Source: Aporhodopirellula aestuarii
Lineage (GTDB): Bacteria; Planctomycetota; Planctomycetia; Pirellulales; Pirellulaceae
DNA length: 64,000 bases
Direction: 5' to 3'
NCBI RefSeq assembly: GCF_023701485.1
Contig: NZ_JAMQBK010000104.1
Coordinates: 1-64,000, forward strand
Position 1 is the first letter of the stretch; each line of letters begins with the position of its first letter. The position numbers were made by a program, and so were the translations under genes. A model generated the notes under the pieces. The model saw nothing but the letters and a program-made list of their open reading frames with translations. It had not been told where the DNA came from and searched no databases. This document shows, one piece after another, positions 16,497 to 26,092 of this stretch.

Positions 16497-18935
16497 ATGC
16501 CTCGCACCGGTTCAAGCCGCACGATGAACGCCGAGGCAAGTGGTGTAGAAGATCCAGAGACAATGCGAAACAGATCAGCCCCGCGTTCAGGCCTTCCTGA
16601 ATTCAGCGAACTGGTGATTGCTTGCCGCCATCGACCGCGGCGAACGCTGGTATTCGGCTGCATCTGCAGCGTCGGGTTCACGATCGCGGCCTGGCTCATG
16701 ACCACGGCAACATATCAGAGTGAGAGCTATGTTCGTGTGCGGCAAAGAGAAGATGTCGTTCTTTCAGCCCAAACGTCACGATCGGAAGACTTAGCCTACT
16801 TTCGCGCTCAATCACAACTCGCATTATCGCCACAGGTGCTAGCGAAAGCATTGCAGGACGAGGATTTGCAACGCGTTTACACGGCACCCTCAGTCGCTGA
16901 AGGCGTGACATGGCTGCGTAGATTGGTGAGTGCCGAAACACAGGCTGGCGCCGAGATACTGAGCATTAGCGCAAGTCACCATTCCGCGGATGTCTCGTAT
17001 GCGGCCAGTGTTGCCGTAACAAAAGCTTACCTAAACGAAGTTACCTCCCGATCAATCGCGGATCGTAATCGACGCAGAGCCGAACTCGAAAACGCAGCAC
17101 GTGCCGCCGAACGAGAGCTCGGCGAGCAATGGGCACAATTGAATAAAGTCGCTTCCGAACTGGGCTCATCGGACACGCAGGCTCTCGCTATGCGTGACCA
17201 GGTCAAGATGCAGGCATATCGCGACTACGCCCAACAACTGCGTGCCGCACAAGTCCGAAGAAACGAACTCCAAGCGATGTTGTCGGACGAGCAAACGCGT
17301 GTTTCTGAAATGGAATCCCGACCACCGATCACGCCACTTGTGCAAAAAACGATTCCGGCACCCGTGCAGCCCATCCCCTCGCCTCAGATCGCCAGCCTGC
17401 AATATCGCATCAATGTTCTGGATACCAAGATCAGCGAAATTCGGCGGATTGCGGCTCAACCAGACACACCGCGATTGGCCCCATTGCTGGAACAACGCCA
17501 AGACTATGTCACTCAATTGTCTGAGCTGACTAAGGCACAAGAAAATGCTGAACCGTCGGAGGCTTCCACAAACACAAACGCGTCTTTGGGACAAGCCAAT
17601 TTACAGGGACCAGTTACCGACGTCGCGGATCGTCTACCCGCCAACCAATTGGCTCAAATCCAGAAAAGGATCGAGCTGAACGAATCGGAATGCCAGTTTT
17701 TAAAAGAACGCATGGCCGAGATCGACTCTAGCGTCGAGGGCAATCAAAGACGCAATGGTGTTGACCTCGAAGTGGCCAGGCACAGCGTTGACCGTCAGTC
17801 CAAACTTGCCGACGAGCTTTGGGCATCGTTGGAAGAGTTAAAGATTGAAAGCCAGTCCCAACCGCGTGCAGTGCTGATGCAACTGGCGGACTTTCCACTG
17901 CACGCGAATCATTCGCGACGTTACAAGGCCAGTGTTGGTGCGTTCGGGTTGGGGTGGTTGTTGGTAATCCTTGTTGTCGGACTGTCTGAATACCATAGCT
18001 GCCTGGTTCGTCACAGCGACGCCGTAACCGCGATCTCCAATCATCCTGTGTTTGGCAGGGACGGTGAAATGAATTCGCCTGCGAGTGGTGAGCGTTATGC
18101 AACTTCGGCAGCTTCTCGAGAAACTGCCGCGCGGTTGATGTTGCTGGCTCCCAGTGAACGCCAGATCCCCTCATTACTGGTGACTGGTGCGACCCACAAC
18201 GAACCTCACGAGAACGCGGCACTGCAGATCGCACTCGCGTTCGCCGGTTACCAGCGGCGAACATTGTTGATCGATAGCGACGTGACGAACGAACGACTCG
18301 GGAAACGACTCGGCACTGAATCACAGCCTGGCCTTATACAACTGGCCGGGGCACCTGACCAAACAATGAGGAATGTGATCCAAACGTGTCATCCGGACCT
18401 CGATTATTTGCCCAGCGGAATGAACGAATCGACGGGCACTTGGATTGACCCGCAAACCTTACAGGCAACTCTTCAAGTCGTTCGTCCCTACTACGATGCG
18501 ATTGTTATCGCCGGACCGGCATTGTGCTCCTCCGGCGAGAGCCTTTTGGTAGCTGCACAAGCTGAACTGATCGTGCTGTCGGCGATAGTCGGTTTGACGC
18601 GATGGAGCGACTTGGCGACCTGCCACGAAAAACTCGACTCGACCGGCCTCAGCATTGCTGGAACGATTTTGCTTCCGGCGTCATTCGGTGTGCAAGGCAC
18701 AGATGTGGGCATCCCGCAGATCCGGATTGGGACTCCTGCGTCCCTTAAACGTGCGAGAAGCAACGAATCTGACATTGCCAGCCCCTCTGTCTCAGCCACG
18801 CCATCGGCCATGGACGAAGCTGAAATGCAGCAAAACATTGCCGCAATGCAAGACGAGCTACAGCAGGTTGTCGCCAATACGAAACCTCCCCAACCCACCC
18901 CTTCTCCGAAGCCCCAATCGGATTCCATTTTATGA
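16497..18935 (+). CDS. Wzz/BY-kinase-like chain-length protein with degenerate ATP site
   Basis: About 812 residues from ATG 16497 (ATG 16524 is equally possible; the TTG at 16452 is unlikely). A first membrane helix (LVFGCICSVGFTIAAWLM) is followed by a long periplasmic coiled-coil region, a second helix (FGLGWLLVILVVGL) and a cytoplasmic Rossmann domain. This is the layout of polysaccharide co-polymerase plus bacterial tyrosine kinase proteins. The Walker A' strand LLIDSD is kept. However, the P-loop reads TGATHNEPHENAA without GK(S/T), Walker B reads VIAGP rather than IIDTPP, and the C-terminus is Pro/Ser-rich without a Tyr cluster. It probably lacks kinase activity. It overlaps the next gene by ATGA. 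Confidence 0.85.
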   Translation: MPRTGSSRTMNAEASGVEDPETMRNRSAPRSGLPEFSELVIACRHRPRRTLVFGCICSVGFTIAAWLMTTATYQSESYVRVRQREDVVLSAQTSRSEDLAYFRAQSQLALSPQVLAKALQDEDLQRVYTAPSVAEGVTWLRRLVSAETQAGAEILSISASHHSADVSYAASVAVTKAYLNEVTSRSIADRNRRRAELENAARAAERELGEQWAQLNKVASELGSSDTQALAMRDQVKMQAYRDYAQQLRAAQVRRNELQAMLSDEQTRVSEMESRPPITPLVQKTIPAPVQPIPSPQIASLQYRINVLDTKISEIRRIAAQPDTPRLAPLLEQRQDYVTQLSELTKAQENAEPSEASTNTNASLGQANLQGPVTDVADRLPANQLAQIQKRIELNESECQFLKERMAEIDSSVEGNQRRNGVDLEVARHSVDRQSKLADELWASLEELKIESQSQPRAVLMQLADFPLHANHSRRYKASVGAFGLGWLLVILVVGLSEYHSCLVRHSDAVTAISNHPVFGRDGEMNSPASGERYATSAASRETAARLMLLAPSERQIPSLLVTGATHNEPHENAALQIALAFAGYQRRTLLIDSDVTNERLGKRLGTESQPGLIQLAGAPDQTMRNVIQTCHPDLDYLPSGMNESTGTWIDPQTLQATLQVVRPYYDAIVIAGPALCSSGESLLVAAQAELIVLSAIVGLTRWSDLATCHEKLDSTGLSIAGTILLPASFGVQGTDVGIPQIRIGTPASLKRARSNESDIASPSVSATPSAMDEAEMQQNIAAMQDELQQVVANTKPPQPTPSPKPQSDSIL

Positions 18936-19867
18936 GTCATACTTACTCAGGACCAATCATTTTTGACCCGCCAATCAAACCCGGGCAGTTGCAAAACGCA
19001 TATTTACATCCTCCCCAAGGCTCGGGTTCTCAAAACCGCACACAATCGATTTTTGGTTTAGCCGCTGCCGACCCGGGCAAGGATGGACTGCGAAGTCTCC
19101 GCATCGACGCAGCAAGTGATTCCAGGTCTTCATTTGCCACGCCCTCACCCTACTTTCGTGTCAAATCCTTGATCGAGTTTATCGTCACGGCAGGGCTGAT
19201 GATTGTCGCAGTACCGATTATGATCCTGATCGCTGCACTCACATTGATCTCTCAAGGACGCCCCGTTTTCTATCGCCAAACCAGAGTCGGCAAAAACGGC
19301 AAGCTGTTTCGCATCTGGAAATTCCGTTCGATGCGATCCGACGCTGAGAAGGAAACGGGTGCAGTATGGTCGGATCGCAACGATCCCCGCGTCACCACGC
19401 TTGGAAAATGGCTCCGATGTTCACACCTTGATGAACTTCCGCAACTGATAAACATTCTTGCTGGCGACATGAGCCTCGTCGGGCCGCGACCGGAAAGACC
19501 CGAATTCGTTAACGAGTTGTCCAGAGAACTACCGACCTACTTGGAGCGTCTTCGTGTCCGCCCCGGCATCACTGGGTTGGCACAACTTGGACTCGGATAC
19601 GATCGCTGCGTCTGCGATGTCAAAGGCAAGATCGAACTGGACATCAAGTACATCAACTCCGCTACTTTTTTCAACGATTGCCGTCTATTTCTGCAAACGT
19701 TCCCCCATGTCATCAGCATGCTGCTGAAGAAATGGGATCGCGATCATTCAGAGACTCAGCCCGTCTCGCATCGTACGCTGACATCCTGCAAGACGTTGGC
19801 CCCTCAGTCGACCGCCGATTCTCGCGACGTCCACGCGTCAAAACCTAGCCGTTCACTTGCTGGATAG
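18932..19867 (+). CDS. Undecaprenyl-phosphate sugar-phosphate transferase (WbaP/PglC type)
   Basis: A 311-residue polyprenyl-phosphate sugar-1-phosphate transferase. A variable N-terminal 75 residues precede a single membrane hairpin ([21 protein letters not shown]), then the family blocks: [48 protein letters not shown] and [10 protein letters not shown]. The Asp-Glu pair of LDELPQ matches the catalytic dyad of the family. It lacks the extra N-terminal membrane helices of WcaJ/WbaP, so it is a short PglC-type core. It would start lipid-linked repeat synthesis for the locus. ATGA overlap with the upstream Wzz-like gene implies one operon. Confidence 0.93.
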   Translation: MSHTYSGPIIFDPPIKPGQLQNAYLHPPQGSGSQNRTQSIFGLAAADPGKDGLRSLRIDAASDSRSSFATPSPYFRVKSLIEFIVTAGLMIVAVPIMILIAALTLISQGRPVFYRQTRVGKNGKLFRIWKFRSMRSDAEKETGAVWSDRNDPRVTTLGKWLRCSHLDELPQLINILAGDMSLVGPRPERPEFVNELSRELPTYLERLRVRPGITGLAQLGLGYDRCVCDVKGKIELDIKYINSATFFNDCRLFLQTFPHVISMLLKKWDRDHSETQPVSHRTLTSCKTLAPQSTADSRDVHASKPSRSLAG

Positions 19868-20109
19868 CCCCGGCGCGTGGCTGAAGCACCGCTGTTCACG
19901 GCAATTGGATTGAACCAACACGGCGATCGGCACGAAGTTGCTAGTCTTAGTTGACCGAAGCGAGTCGCTGTTGACGGGGTCGTCCGTTTGTCGTGGATCG
20001 CTCCGACGATCTATGGTCCTCGCGAGCGGCGATTACGATCGATTCCAATTCATCGCTAGCTAAAAACGACTGACTGATGGCGATTGATCAGCGACGCCCC
20101 TGAGACGTC

Positions 20110-21186
20110 CTACCACGTCAAGGAACCAAAGTCCGGATCGATGACACCGAGTCGAGCTTGCGTGACGAGCTGAGCCGTTTCACGGGCCGTAACATAGTGG
20201 TACGCAAATCCGTGGCGTTCGCTGCTCTCTTTCAGCCCGCGATGCATGTTCCTCATCGCGTCCCCGAGCAACACAGCCGAATTGGCTTCTTGGGCACCAT
20301 GGGTGTGCAATTTGACGAAGAGCCAATCGGAACGTCCCTCGATGCACACCCCCGCTCGCAACCAATCATTGATACGGAACGCTGACGGAGGTTGGGATCC
20401 AGAAAGATTGCCGTTCTCCACCTTGGGCTTCCTACGCCAATTTGGACGCGAAATCACGAGCGGACCCTGTATCATCAACAAACTATCTGTTGGTCGATCA
20501 CGATTGATGCACACTGGAACCCCGACGTCATGAGACTTCGCCGTATCAGGATCATCCAGGGCATCGTAGATCGAATTGATCATTCGCGTTTGCGCTGGGT
20601 GAGGAGCAGCTGGCATCGTAAAATCTGCATAACATCCGGTTTCGCGAAGCACCGTCAGTTCATCATTGACGCCGCACCAACAGCCATCGGGATGCGAGTT
20701 ATCGAGTGCCCAATTTCCGTGAATAAATCCATAACGAAGGTCGCCGATTGAGTCCCGCGAGAGTAAACCGTGGTCGCGATTGAGCGTCTCGGTTGCGTTG
20801 AGTAAGAAAGCACGCAAGTTATCACTCGTGTCGTTGTCATGATGCAGATGAATTTCCACATCACCATAGCCTGCTCGGGCTAGACAATTGAGCGGTTCGA
20901 CCAACTGAGGCTGATAGCATTCCATCGGGTAGAAAAACGTGTGCTGCGGCGGTCGACCTCTCGAATCCACTACGCCTTCCACCGAACGAGCGTAACCACT
21001 AGCCCAGCGGGCCACTCGCTCCCGCTTTAAGGACTCCGAATTCGTTTTCCATCCCGGTTCGAAATGATCAGCGACACAAATGAACAAATGCCGAAACCGC
21101 GGGACAGGACGAAGCCCTGCCCAGAATGCGTGCGCAAATGTGGCGCCATGCATACCCTTGATTTTTGGCATCTGAATCGCTGGCAT
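20110..21186 (-). CDS. Polysaccharide deacetylase-like hypothetical protein
   Basis: A 358-residue cytosolic-looking protein, last gene of the long minus-strand polysaccharide operon, 4 bases after the glycosyltransferase. It has a VADHFEP segment, a VEIHLHHDND block and FIHGNWALDNS, with regularly spaced His and Asp residues resembling a NodB-like TIM-barrel deacetylase metal site. A late VKLHTHGAQE block would fit the catalytic His region. The canonical TFDDG motif is not obvious, so deacetylase activity is inferred from overall pattern and from context. Confidence in a real gene is high; in the function, moderate. Confidence 0.75.
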   Translation of the reverse strand: MPAIQMPKIKGMHGATFAHAFWAGLRPVPRFRHLFICVADHFEPGWKTNSESLKRERVARWASGYARSVEGVVDSRGRPPQHTFFYPMECYQPQLVEPLNCLARAGYGDVEIHLHHDNDTSDNLRAFLLNATETLNRDHGLLSRDSIGDLRYGFIHGNWALDNSHPDGCWCGVNDELTVLRETGCYADFTMPAAPHPAQTRMINSIYDALDDPDTAKSHDVGVPVCINRDRPTDSLLMIQGPLVISRPNWRRKPKVENGNLSGSQPPSAFRINDWLRAGVCIEGRSDWLFVKLHTHGAQEANSAVLLGDAMRNMHRGLKESSERHGFAYHYVTARETAQLVTQARLGVIDPDFGSLTW

Positions 21187-21190
21187 TTCG

Positions 21191-22495
21191 CTAGGTCCCG
21201 ACTCGCATCGAATCAGAACCCGTTCTCAAAGCCCCTGGTAGCCAGCGCGCCAGTTTTGGCGGCGGGACTGCTACGGAATCTACCGGAGACATCGCGTCGG
21301 TATGGGAGCCTGATGAAGGTCTTAGTGTGGGAGTCCAAATTGCATTTTGGGGACGCCACACCCACTGCGCAAATCCAGACGCCAATGCCGCGTTCATCAC
21401 AACGAACGACGTTGCGGCACGGGTAATTCGAGCCAAATGATTGTGACTCGATTTGGGCATAATCGCACCAATGATCGCCAATCCGTACGCCGACACCTGC
21501 AACACGGCCACGATGCGATACAACGTTGATTCAATCAAGCACGCATTGGAAATTGCCGCAACTATTAAGAAAAACGGGCTCATCCATCGCAACCACTTAT
21601 GCGAGACAAATGCAAAGGCCTGCTTGGCGTGCCGCCTTTGAAACAGTTCTTTCAGCACAGGCAAGCACTGAATGGCACCCGCACCGATGCGTCGGCGTCG
21701 ACGAAACTCGGCTATCAAACCTTCTCCTCCCACCGCAAAAGCGCGAGCGGACGGATCGAACTTAATTCCCACCGCGTGTCGCAAATGCACCAATGTCGGA
21801 AACACCAAGTCATCGTTGATGACTGCCGACGGAGGCGCCACAAACAACGGAAATCGCATCGCGTACAGTGCGCCACTGGCGCCCAGCATGATGCCGAGTC
21901 GTGCTTCGCAGCTTCGCACTCGCATCTCGCACTTCCAGTACAGCGACTCCGAAGGTCGGCCTTGCGAATCCGTGATGGTGACATGTCCCGTCACCAGACC
22001 AATCGCAGGATCTCGAAAGTTCTCCGCGATTCGCAATATTGCGTCCGACGCAAAGCGAGTAGTGACATCCGTGAATATCAAGAGTTCGTCTGCGGAACGA
22101 TCGCCGAGTTGCTCCACCGCATGAACCAGTGTCATCGCTTTTCCGCGACGCTCCGTAAAACTGAGGCAGGTCACACGGGGGTCATCAATCGAACGCACTA
22201 AATCGACCGTCCTATCGTGACTGCCGTCCGAGGCAACAACGACGCGAATGCGTTCAGCCGGGTAATCGTTGGCTAACACATTTTCAATCCGCTGGATTAC
22301 ATGACGTTCGGAATTATGCGCCGCAATCAGCACCGTAACGCTGGGAAGCTTCTCCCGCCCCACCACCGCCGCGGTCTTCCTGGACGTTTCACCGAACCAG
22401 CTTGCAAAACAGCAAACCAGGAGCGGATATCCGACATAGGTGTAGGCCAACGCCGACAGCGATCCCCAAGCCAACAAGGCAGCTATTGAAAACAT
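21191..22495 (-). CDS. Membrane glycosyltransferase family 2
   Basis: A 434-residue processive-type glycosyltransferase from the ATG at 22495, which overlaps the previous stop by one base. An N-terminal membrane helix (FSIAALLAWGSLSALAYTYVGYPLL) precedes the GT-A domain: TVLIAAHNSERHVIQRIENVL, VASDGSHD, and the acceptor-side DVTTRF motif. RRRRIGAGAIQ resembles the QxxRW-like region. Three or four C-terminal membrane helices follow. The architecture fits cellulose-synthase/hyaluronan-synthase-like enzymes. It is expected at the inner membrane, adding sugars to the growing exopolysaccharide. Confidence 0.9.
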   Translation of the reverse strand: MFSIAALLAWGSLSALAYTYVGYPLLVCCFASWFGETSRKTAAVVGREKLPSVTVLIAAHNSERHVIQRIENVLANDYPAERIRVVVASDGSHDRTVDLVRSIDDPRVTCLSFTERRGKAMTLVHAVEQLGDRSADELLIFTDVTTRFASDAILRIAENFRDPAIGLVTGHVTITDSQGRPSESLYWKCEMRVRSCEARLGIMLGASGALYAMRFPLFVAPPSAVINDDLVFPTLVHLRHAVGIKFDPSARAFAVGGEGLIAEFRRRRRIGAGAIQCLPVLKELFQRRHAKQAFAFVSHKWLRWMSPFFLIVAAISNACLIESTLYRIVAVLQVSAYGLAIIGAIMPKSSHNHLARITRAATSFVVMNAALASGFAQWVWRPQNAIWTPTLRPSSGSHTDAMSPVDSVAVPPPKLARWLPGALRTGSDSMRVGT

Positions 22496-23850
22496 CAGGC
22501 AGCCTTTCGTTGGACGCTTACACAATTTGACAACAATTCAGACAGCCGTTCGGTCAACGCTACCCTAGAAAACCGCAACACATCCTTGTGATTGCTAATG
22601 GGCTCTTCGCATTCGCTTCCACGAATCCGTTTTGTCAACCAATCTGAAATCCCTTGGATGTCGTTGTTACCCAAGCCTCGTACGGAGCTGTACTTGGACA
22701 GCAAGTCTCGCGTCTCACCTTGTGGACAGATCGCGAGTATCGGCCTTTGCAGCGTGAGATACTCGAACAGTTTTGCGGGTACCACCCGCTCCGCACCGGT
22801 GTCACCTGACAACAGTAGCAACAGCCCATCTGCACCAGCGGCTAGTTTCAATGCCTCGTCATGAGGCAGGTAGTCATGCCGAACCACAGAAACCGTCGTG
22901 CGTTCGAGCCGCTTTAGCACCGCATCTTGCTCAGGCGTCCGCCGGCCGGCCAACACCAAATCCAACCGACTGACCAAGTCAGGATCCTGCACGTGCAATC
23001 GAACAATCGCATCAACCAGCGGACTGATGTCAGTCAATCGCCAAAGGGTTCCCGTGTAGACCAACCGAAATCGCTCTGATGCTACTTCCGTTGATGACCC
23101 AACATCGGGGAAATCACTAGGGTCAAAACCGTTGTGAATGCACGAAACCCTTGCACGCGACTGAACTTCCAGGCAATGCTGGCTCAACTCGGCCGCGCTG
23201 GCCTGCGTCGTCGCGACCACCGCATCAGCGCAAGCCAAAACATCCAACATCATCGTGCGTTGATCATTAGCAGCTTTACCGGACTGTTGATGATTATCTA
23301 AATAACGACACGCGAGCATCCACTCATCACGAAAATCAACCACCAGTGGCAGTCCAAACGCACGCTTCAAGCGGCATGCTAATAGGAACGATGAAAACGG
23401 TGGTCCGGTCACAAAAATCGCGTCGTGTGGTTGTTTCCTCAACGCTCCACTGGCCATTCGATATGCCGAACGATTCCATAGCACTTGAGGGTCCGGCTGC
23501 AGCCACGACATCGCTTGCAGCCGTGTCCAGCGTTTCAGCGACCGCCTCCAACTGGATGTTTTCTCTTTGCGATCGCCGGAGTTTGAATCACTGGACACGG
23601 CACCGCCGGACAAGTGTTGTTTCCAACGATAACTAGGTTCCCAAGTGCGGGCTCGGATGATTTCTACCGCAGGGTCGATGTCTCGCACCAGCGTGTCATC
23701 GTGAACCGGGACGGACGGATTGGCGACGGTTAATACAGTCGGTTGCCAGCCAAACTGCGGTAAGTACTTGGTGAACTTCACCGACCGCTGGACACCACCG
23801 CCACCGGTCGGAGGATAGGCATAGCTAATAAACAAGACTCGCCGCATCAT
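22495..23850 (-). CDS. Glycosyltransferase family 4 (GT-B)
   Basis: A 451-residue GT-B enzyme. The N-terminus reads VLFISYAYPPTGGGGVQRSVKFTKYLP, the Gly-rich acceptor loop of GT4 enzymes. The C-terminal donor domain has RLVYTGTLWRLTDISPLVDAI and a LLLLSGDTGAERVVPAKLFEYLTLQRPIL block with the nucleotide-sugar-binding Glu. Sugar specificity cannot be read from sequence. It overlaps both neighbours by 1-4 bases within the polysaccharide operon. Confidence 0.9.
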   Translation of the reverse strand: MMRRVLFISYAYPPTGGGGVQRSVKFTKYLPQFGWQPTVLTVANPSVPVHDDTLVRDIDPAVEIIRARTWEPSYRWKQHLSGGAVSSDSNSGDRKEKTSSWRRSLKRWTRLQAMSWLQPDPQVLWNRSAYRMASGALRKQPHDAIFVTGPPFSSFLLACRLKRAFGLPLVVDFRDEWMLACRYLDNHQQSGKAANDQRTMMLDVLACADAVVATTQASAAELSQHCLEVQSRARVSCIHNGFDPSDFPDVGSSTEVASERFRLVYTGTLWRLTDISPLVDAIVRLHVQDPDLVSRLDLVLAGRRTPEQDAVLKRLERTTVSVVRHDYLPHDEALKLAAGADGLLLLLSGDTGAERVVPAKLFEYLTLQRPILAICPQGETRDLLSKYSSVRGLGNNDIQGISDWLTKRIRGSECEEPISNHKDVLRFSRVALTERLSELLSNCVSVQRKAA

Positions 23851-25091
23851 GACGCCCTCCTGGCGCTGTGGTTCCGTGCTTGTGCGTTGACGCTGATATT
23901 TCCGCTTGCGCGTCGTAACACGCAGCGATTGTCGAGAGTGCGAAGAAACACATCTTCAAGCCCGTTGACCATCTCAGCAGGATCCGTCGGAACGAAGTCG
24001 CGTCGGCGAGGAGACACGTCCCTAGAAACGAGCTCGATCGTTGCCTGTGCTAATTCATCCGCATCGTCATTCTCGACCAAAAAATCGATTCCCATCGTCG
24101 CGATTTCGCTAACCCCGCCTACATTCGTCGCCACAAATGGAGTTCCGCAGGCGATGGATTCGAGCAGCACATTTGGAATGCCCTCGCTATGGCTGGTCAA
24201 AAGAGTTGCATTGGCAGCCCGGTATCGAACCGCCAAATCGGCCTGCGAGAGATTCCCCTCGAAACGAATGCACTCGCACAAGCCACGCTGTCGACATTCC
24301 TGCTCCAGCGACACACGCATCGAGCCATCACCAATTATCAGAATCCGTAGGTTGGATCTCCAATGCTGCGTCAATCGTTCAGCCGCACGCAACAGCATGC
24401 GGGGATTCTTCACCGCCTCAAGTCGTCCGACCCATGCCAAAACGACATTGTCAGCCGATAATCCAGATTCATGACGAGCCTTGATCCGATCGCCCGGTGT
24501 GAAACAATCGAGATCGACACCGCGGTTGACGACGTCGATTTTGTCAGTCGACGTGCCCAAACTCTCCGCTTGCCGGCGCAACTCGCGACTAACGACCACC
24601 ACTCGATCGGCCTCATCCATGACTCGCATGATCGCTTTCCGTCGTCTACTGTTTTGCGTCAGTATTCTGAGGTCCGTTCCGCCCGACATCACCACCGCGG
24701 GAACTCCGAAATGCCTCGCCGACCGTATGGCAGCATCGCCATCGGGATGCAACCAGTATCCGAGTACCACGTCCGGCCGAAAGTCGTTAGGCAATCGCGA
24801 TAAACAGCGACGCATCGACATCCAGTAGAAGTGGTGATACTGGTTTCGAAAAATCTTTGGTGTGTAGTAGAAAACCGGATACTGGGTATCGTTTTCCACC
24901 AATTGGAATTCCTTCTTCCGCTCGAACAGATCCTTTCCGATGTCTTGCCAACACAACTGGGTCCAAGGAACTGGTGCGATCACAGCAACACGATGGTTGC
25001 GACGCAGTGCATCAACCATGATTCGATTGAACGCACCTTGTCGTGGGTGTATCGGCGATGGATAGGTCGACGTTACTACCAAGATTTGCAT
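23847..25091 (-). CDS. Glycosyltransferase family 4 (GT-B)
   Basis: A 414-residue enzyme from ATG 25091, inside the 3' end of the EEP gene (16-base overlap). Features are ILVVTSTYPSPIHPRQGAF at the N-terminus, LAWVGRLEAVKNPRMLLRA at the start of the donor domain, and the E-x7-E block SHSEGIPNVLLESIACGTPFVATNVGG. These are the standard GT4 residues for UDP- or GDP-sugar transfer. It likely adds one residue to the repeat unit made by this locus. Confidence 0.93.
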   Translation of the reverse strand: MQILVVTSTYPSPIHPRQGAFNRIMVDALRRNHRVAVIAPVPWTQLCWQDIGKDLFERKKEFQLVENDTQYPVFYYTPKIFRNQYHHFYWMSMRRCLSRLPNDFRPDVVLGYWLHPDGDAAIRSARHFGVPAVVMSGGTDLRILTQNSRRRKAIMRVMDEADRVVVVSRELRRQAESLGTSTDKIDVVNRGVDLDCFTPGDRIKARHESGLSADNVVLAWVGRLEAVKNPRMLLRAAERLTQHWRSNLRILIIGDGSMRVSLEQECRQRGLCECIRFEGNLSQADLAVRYRAANATLLTSHSEGIPNVLLESIACGTPFVATNVGGVSEIATMGIDFLVENDDADELAQATIELVSRDVSPRRRDFVPTDPAEMVNGLEDVFLRTLDNRCVLRRASGNISVNAQARNHSARRAS

Positions 25092-26092
25092 TGCAACTCC
25101 GCGATAACGGGGCAATGGTCGCCACCTAAGTTGGCACCAACTTGTGCTGACACCACGCGCCAATGCGAATCAGCCAATACATGATCAATACGAATGCCAT
25201 GAAACCGCGTGTATTTGGTGTAGTTAAATCCACTGCCAGCGAGCGACAAAGCGTTTTGATGCGTTTTCCAATGCCGGCGATAAAAGTCGCTATCAACCGG
25301 CACGTTAAAATCACCTGCAATCAAAGTGGACATCCCTGACTCTTCTGCATACCGTTCGCTCGTTTGCACCGTCTGGTCCACGATCACGTTGTATCGTTCA
25401 CTCAATTGCAGAAATGCCTCTTCCGCCCCTCCATCGAATTTACGAGCTCGCTCAAACGCAGGGCGGAATGTTGGAAAGTGAACGCCCACTATCTGGATCC
25501 ACTTTCCAGCTTCCGAGGTTCCAACGCTAGGTTTCCAATGAATATCGCAAGCGACTCCAGCGATCGCACTGAATTTGGACTTAGGCTGTCGCGTCAGCAC
25601 ACGAATCTCACTCAATTCATACGGGCTTCCGATCGCGAGGTTGGCAGCCTGACGATGGTTCCAACCGAGTTCTTCAAAGAGCGGATCAGACACCACGGTT
25701 CGGCACTCTTGCAGCAACACCACGTCAACCTGATGGAACTTCACGAGAGAGATTAACTTCGGACGATTGAGTTCGCCCTCGCCAAGATTGCAGGTCAGCA
25801 TTCGGAACGTCGGCATTGACTCTTCTCGCCGATCCGTACTCAACCCCAGCGTCGCGCCCATAATCGGGATCACGATTACGACGCCATGCACGAAGTACAA
25901 CAGACTGAACTTCGGCGACTTCCAAATCGTGAGCGGCCACAGAACCAACAGCGGCAACGCCACTACCCAACGTGGCGAAAACAAAAACAGAGTGACCGGC
26001 CAGCTGTCCCCAGTGTCGCGAAGCACGATCCCCCAGATCACTAACAACACGACTAGATACAGTCCAACAATAATGCGCAATGCTATTTTCAC
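25076..26092 (-). CDS. Membrane-anchored endonuclease/exonuclease/phosphatase (EEP) family protein
   Basis: A 338-residue protein with three N-terminal membrane helices (IALRIIVGLYLVVLLVIWGIVL; VVALPLLVLWPLTIW; LLYFVHGVVIVIPIMG) followed by an EEP domain. The catalytic set is visible: LTCNLGEGE, VDVVLLQE, AGDFNVPVDS, RIDHVLAD and GGDHCPVIAEL. EEP enzymes cleave phosphodiesters or phosphomonoesters in nucleic acids, inositol phosphates or lipids. Here the membrane anchor and the polysaccharide operon suggest a phosphoester in the polymer or its lipid carrier, which is inference. It overlaps the CapK-like gene by 4 bases. Confidence 0.88.
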   Translation of the reverse strand: MKIALRIIVGLYLVVLLVIWGIVLRDTGDSWPVTLFLFSPRWVVALPLLVLWPLTIWKSPKFSLLYFVHGVVIVIPIMGATLGLSTDRREESMPTFRMLTCNLGEGELNRPKLISLVKFHQVDVVLLQECRTVVSDPLFEELGWNHRQAANLAIGSPYELSEIRVLTRQPKSKFSAIAGVACDIHWKPSVGTSEAGKWIQIVGVHFPTFRPAFERARKFDGGAEEAFLQLSERYNVIVDQTVQTSERYAEESGMSTLIAGDFNVPVDSDFYRRHWKTHQNALSLAGSGFNYTKYTRFHGIRIDHVLADSHWRVVSAQVGANLGGDHCPVIAELQCKSW

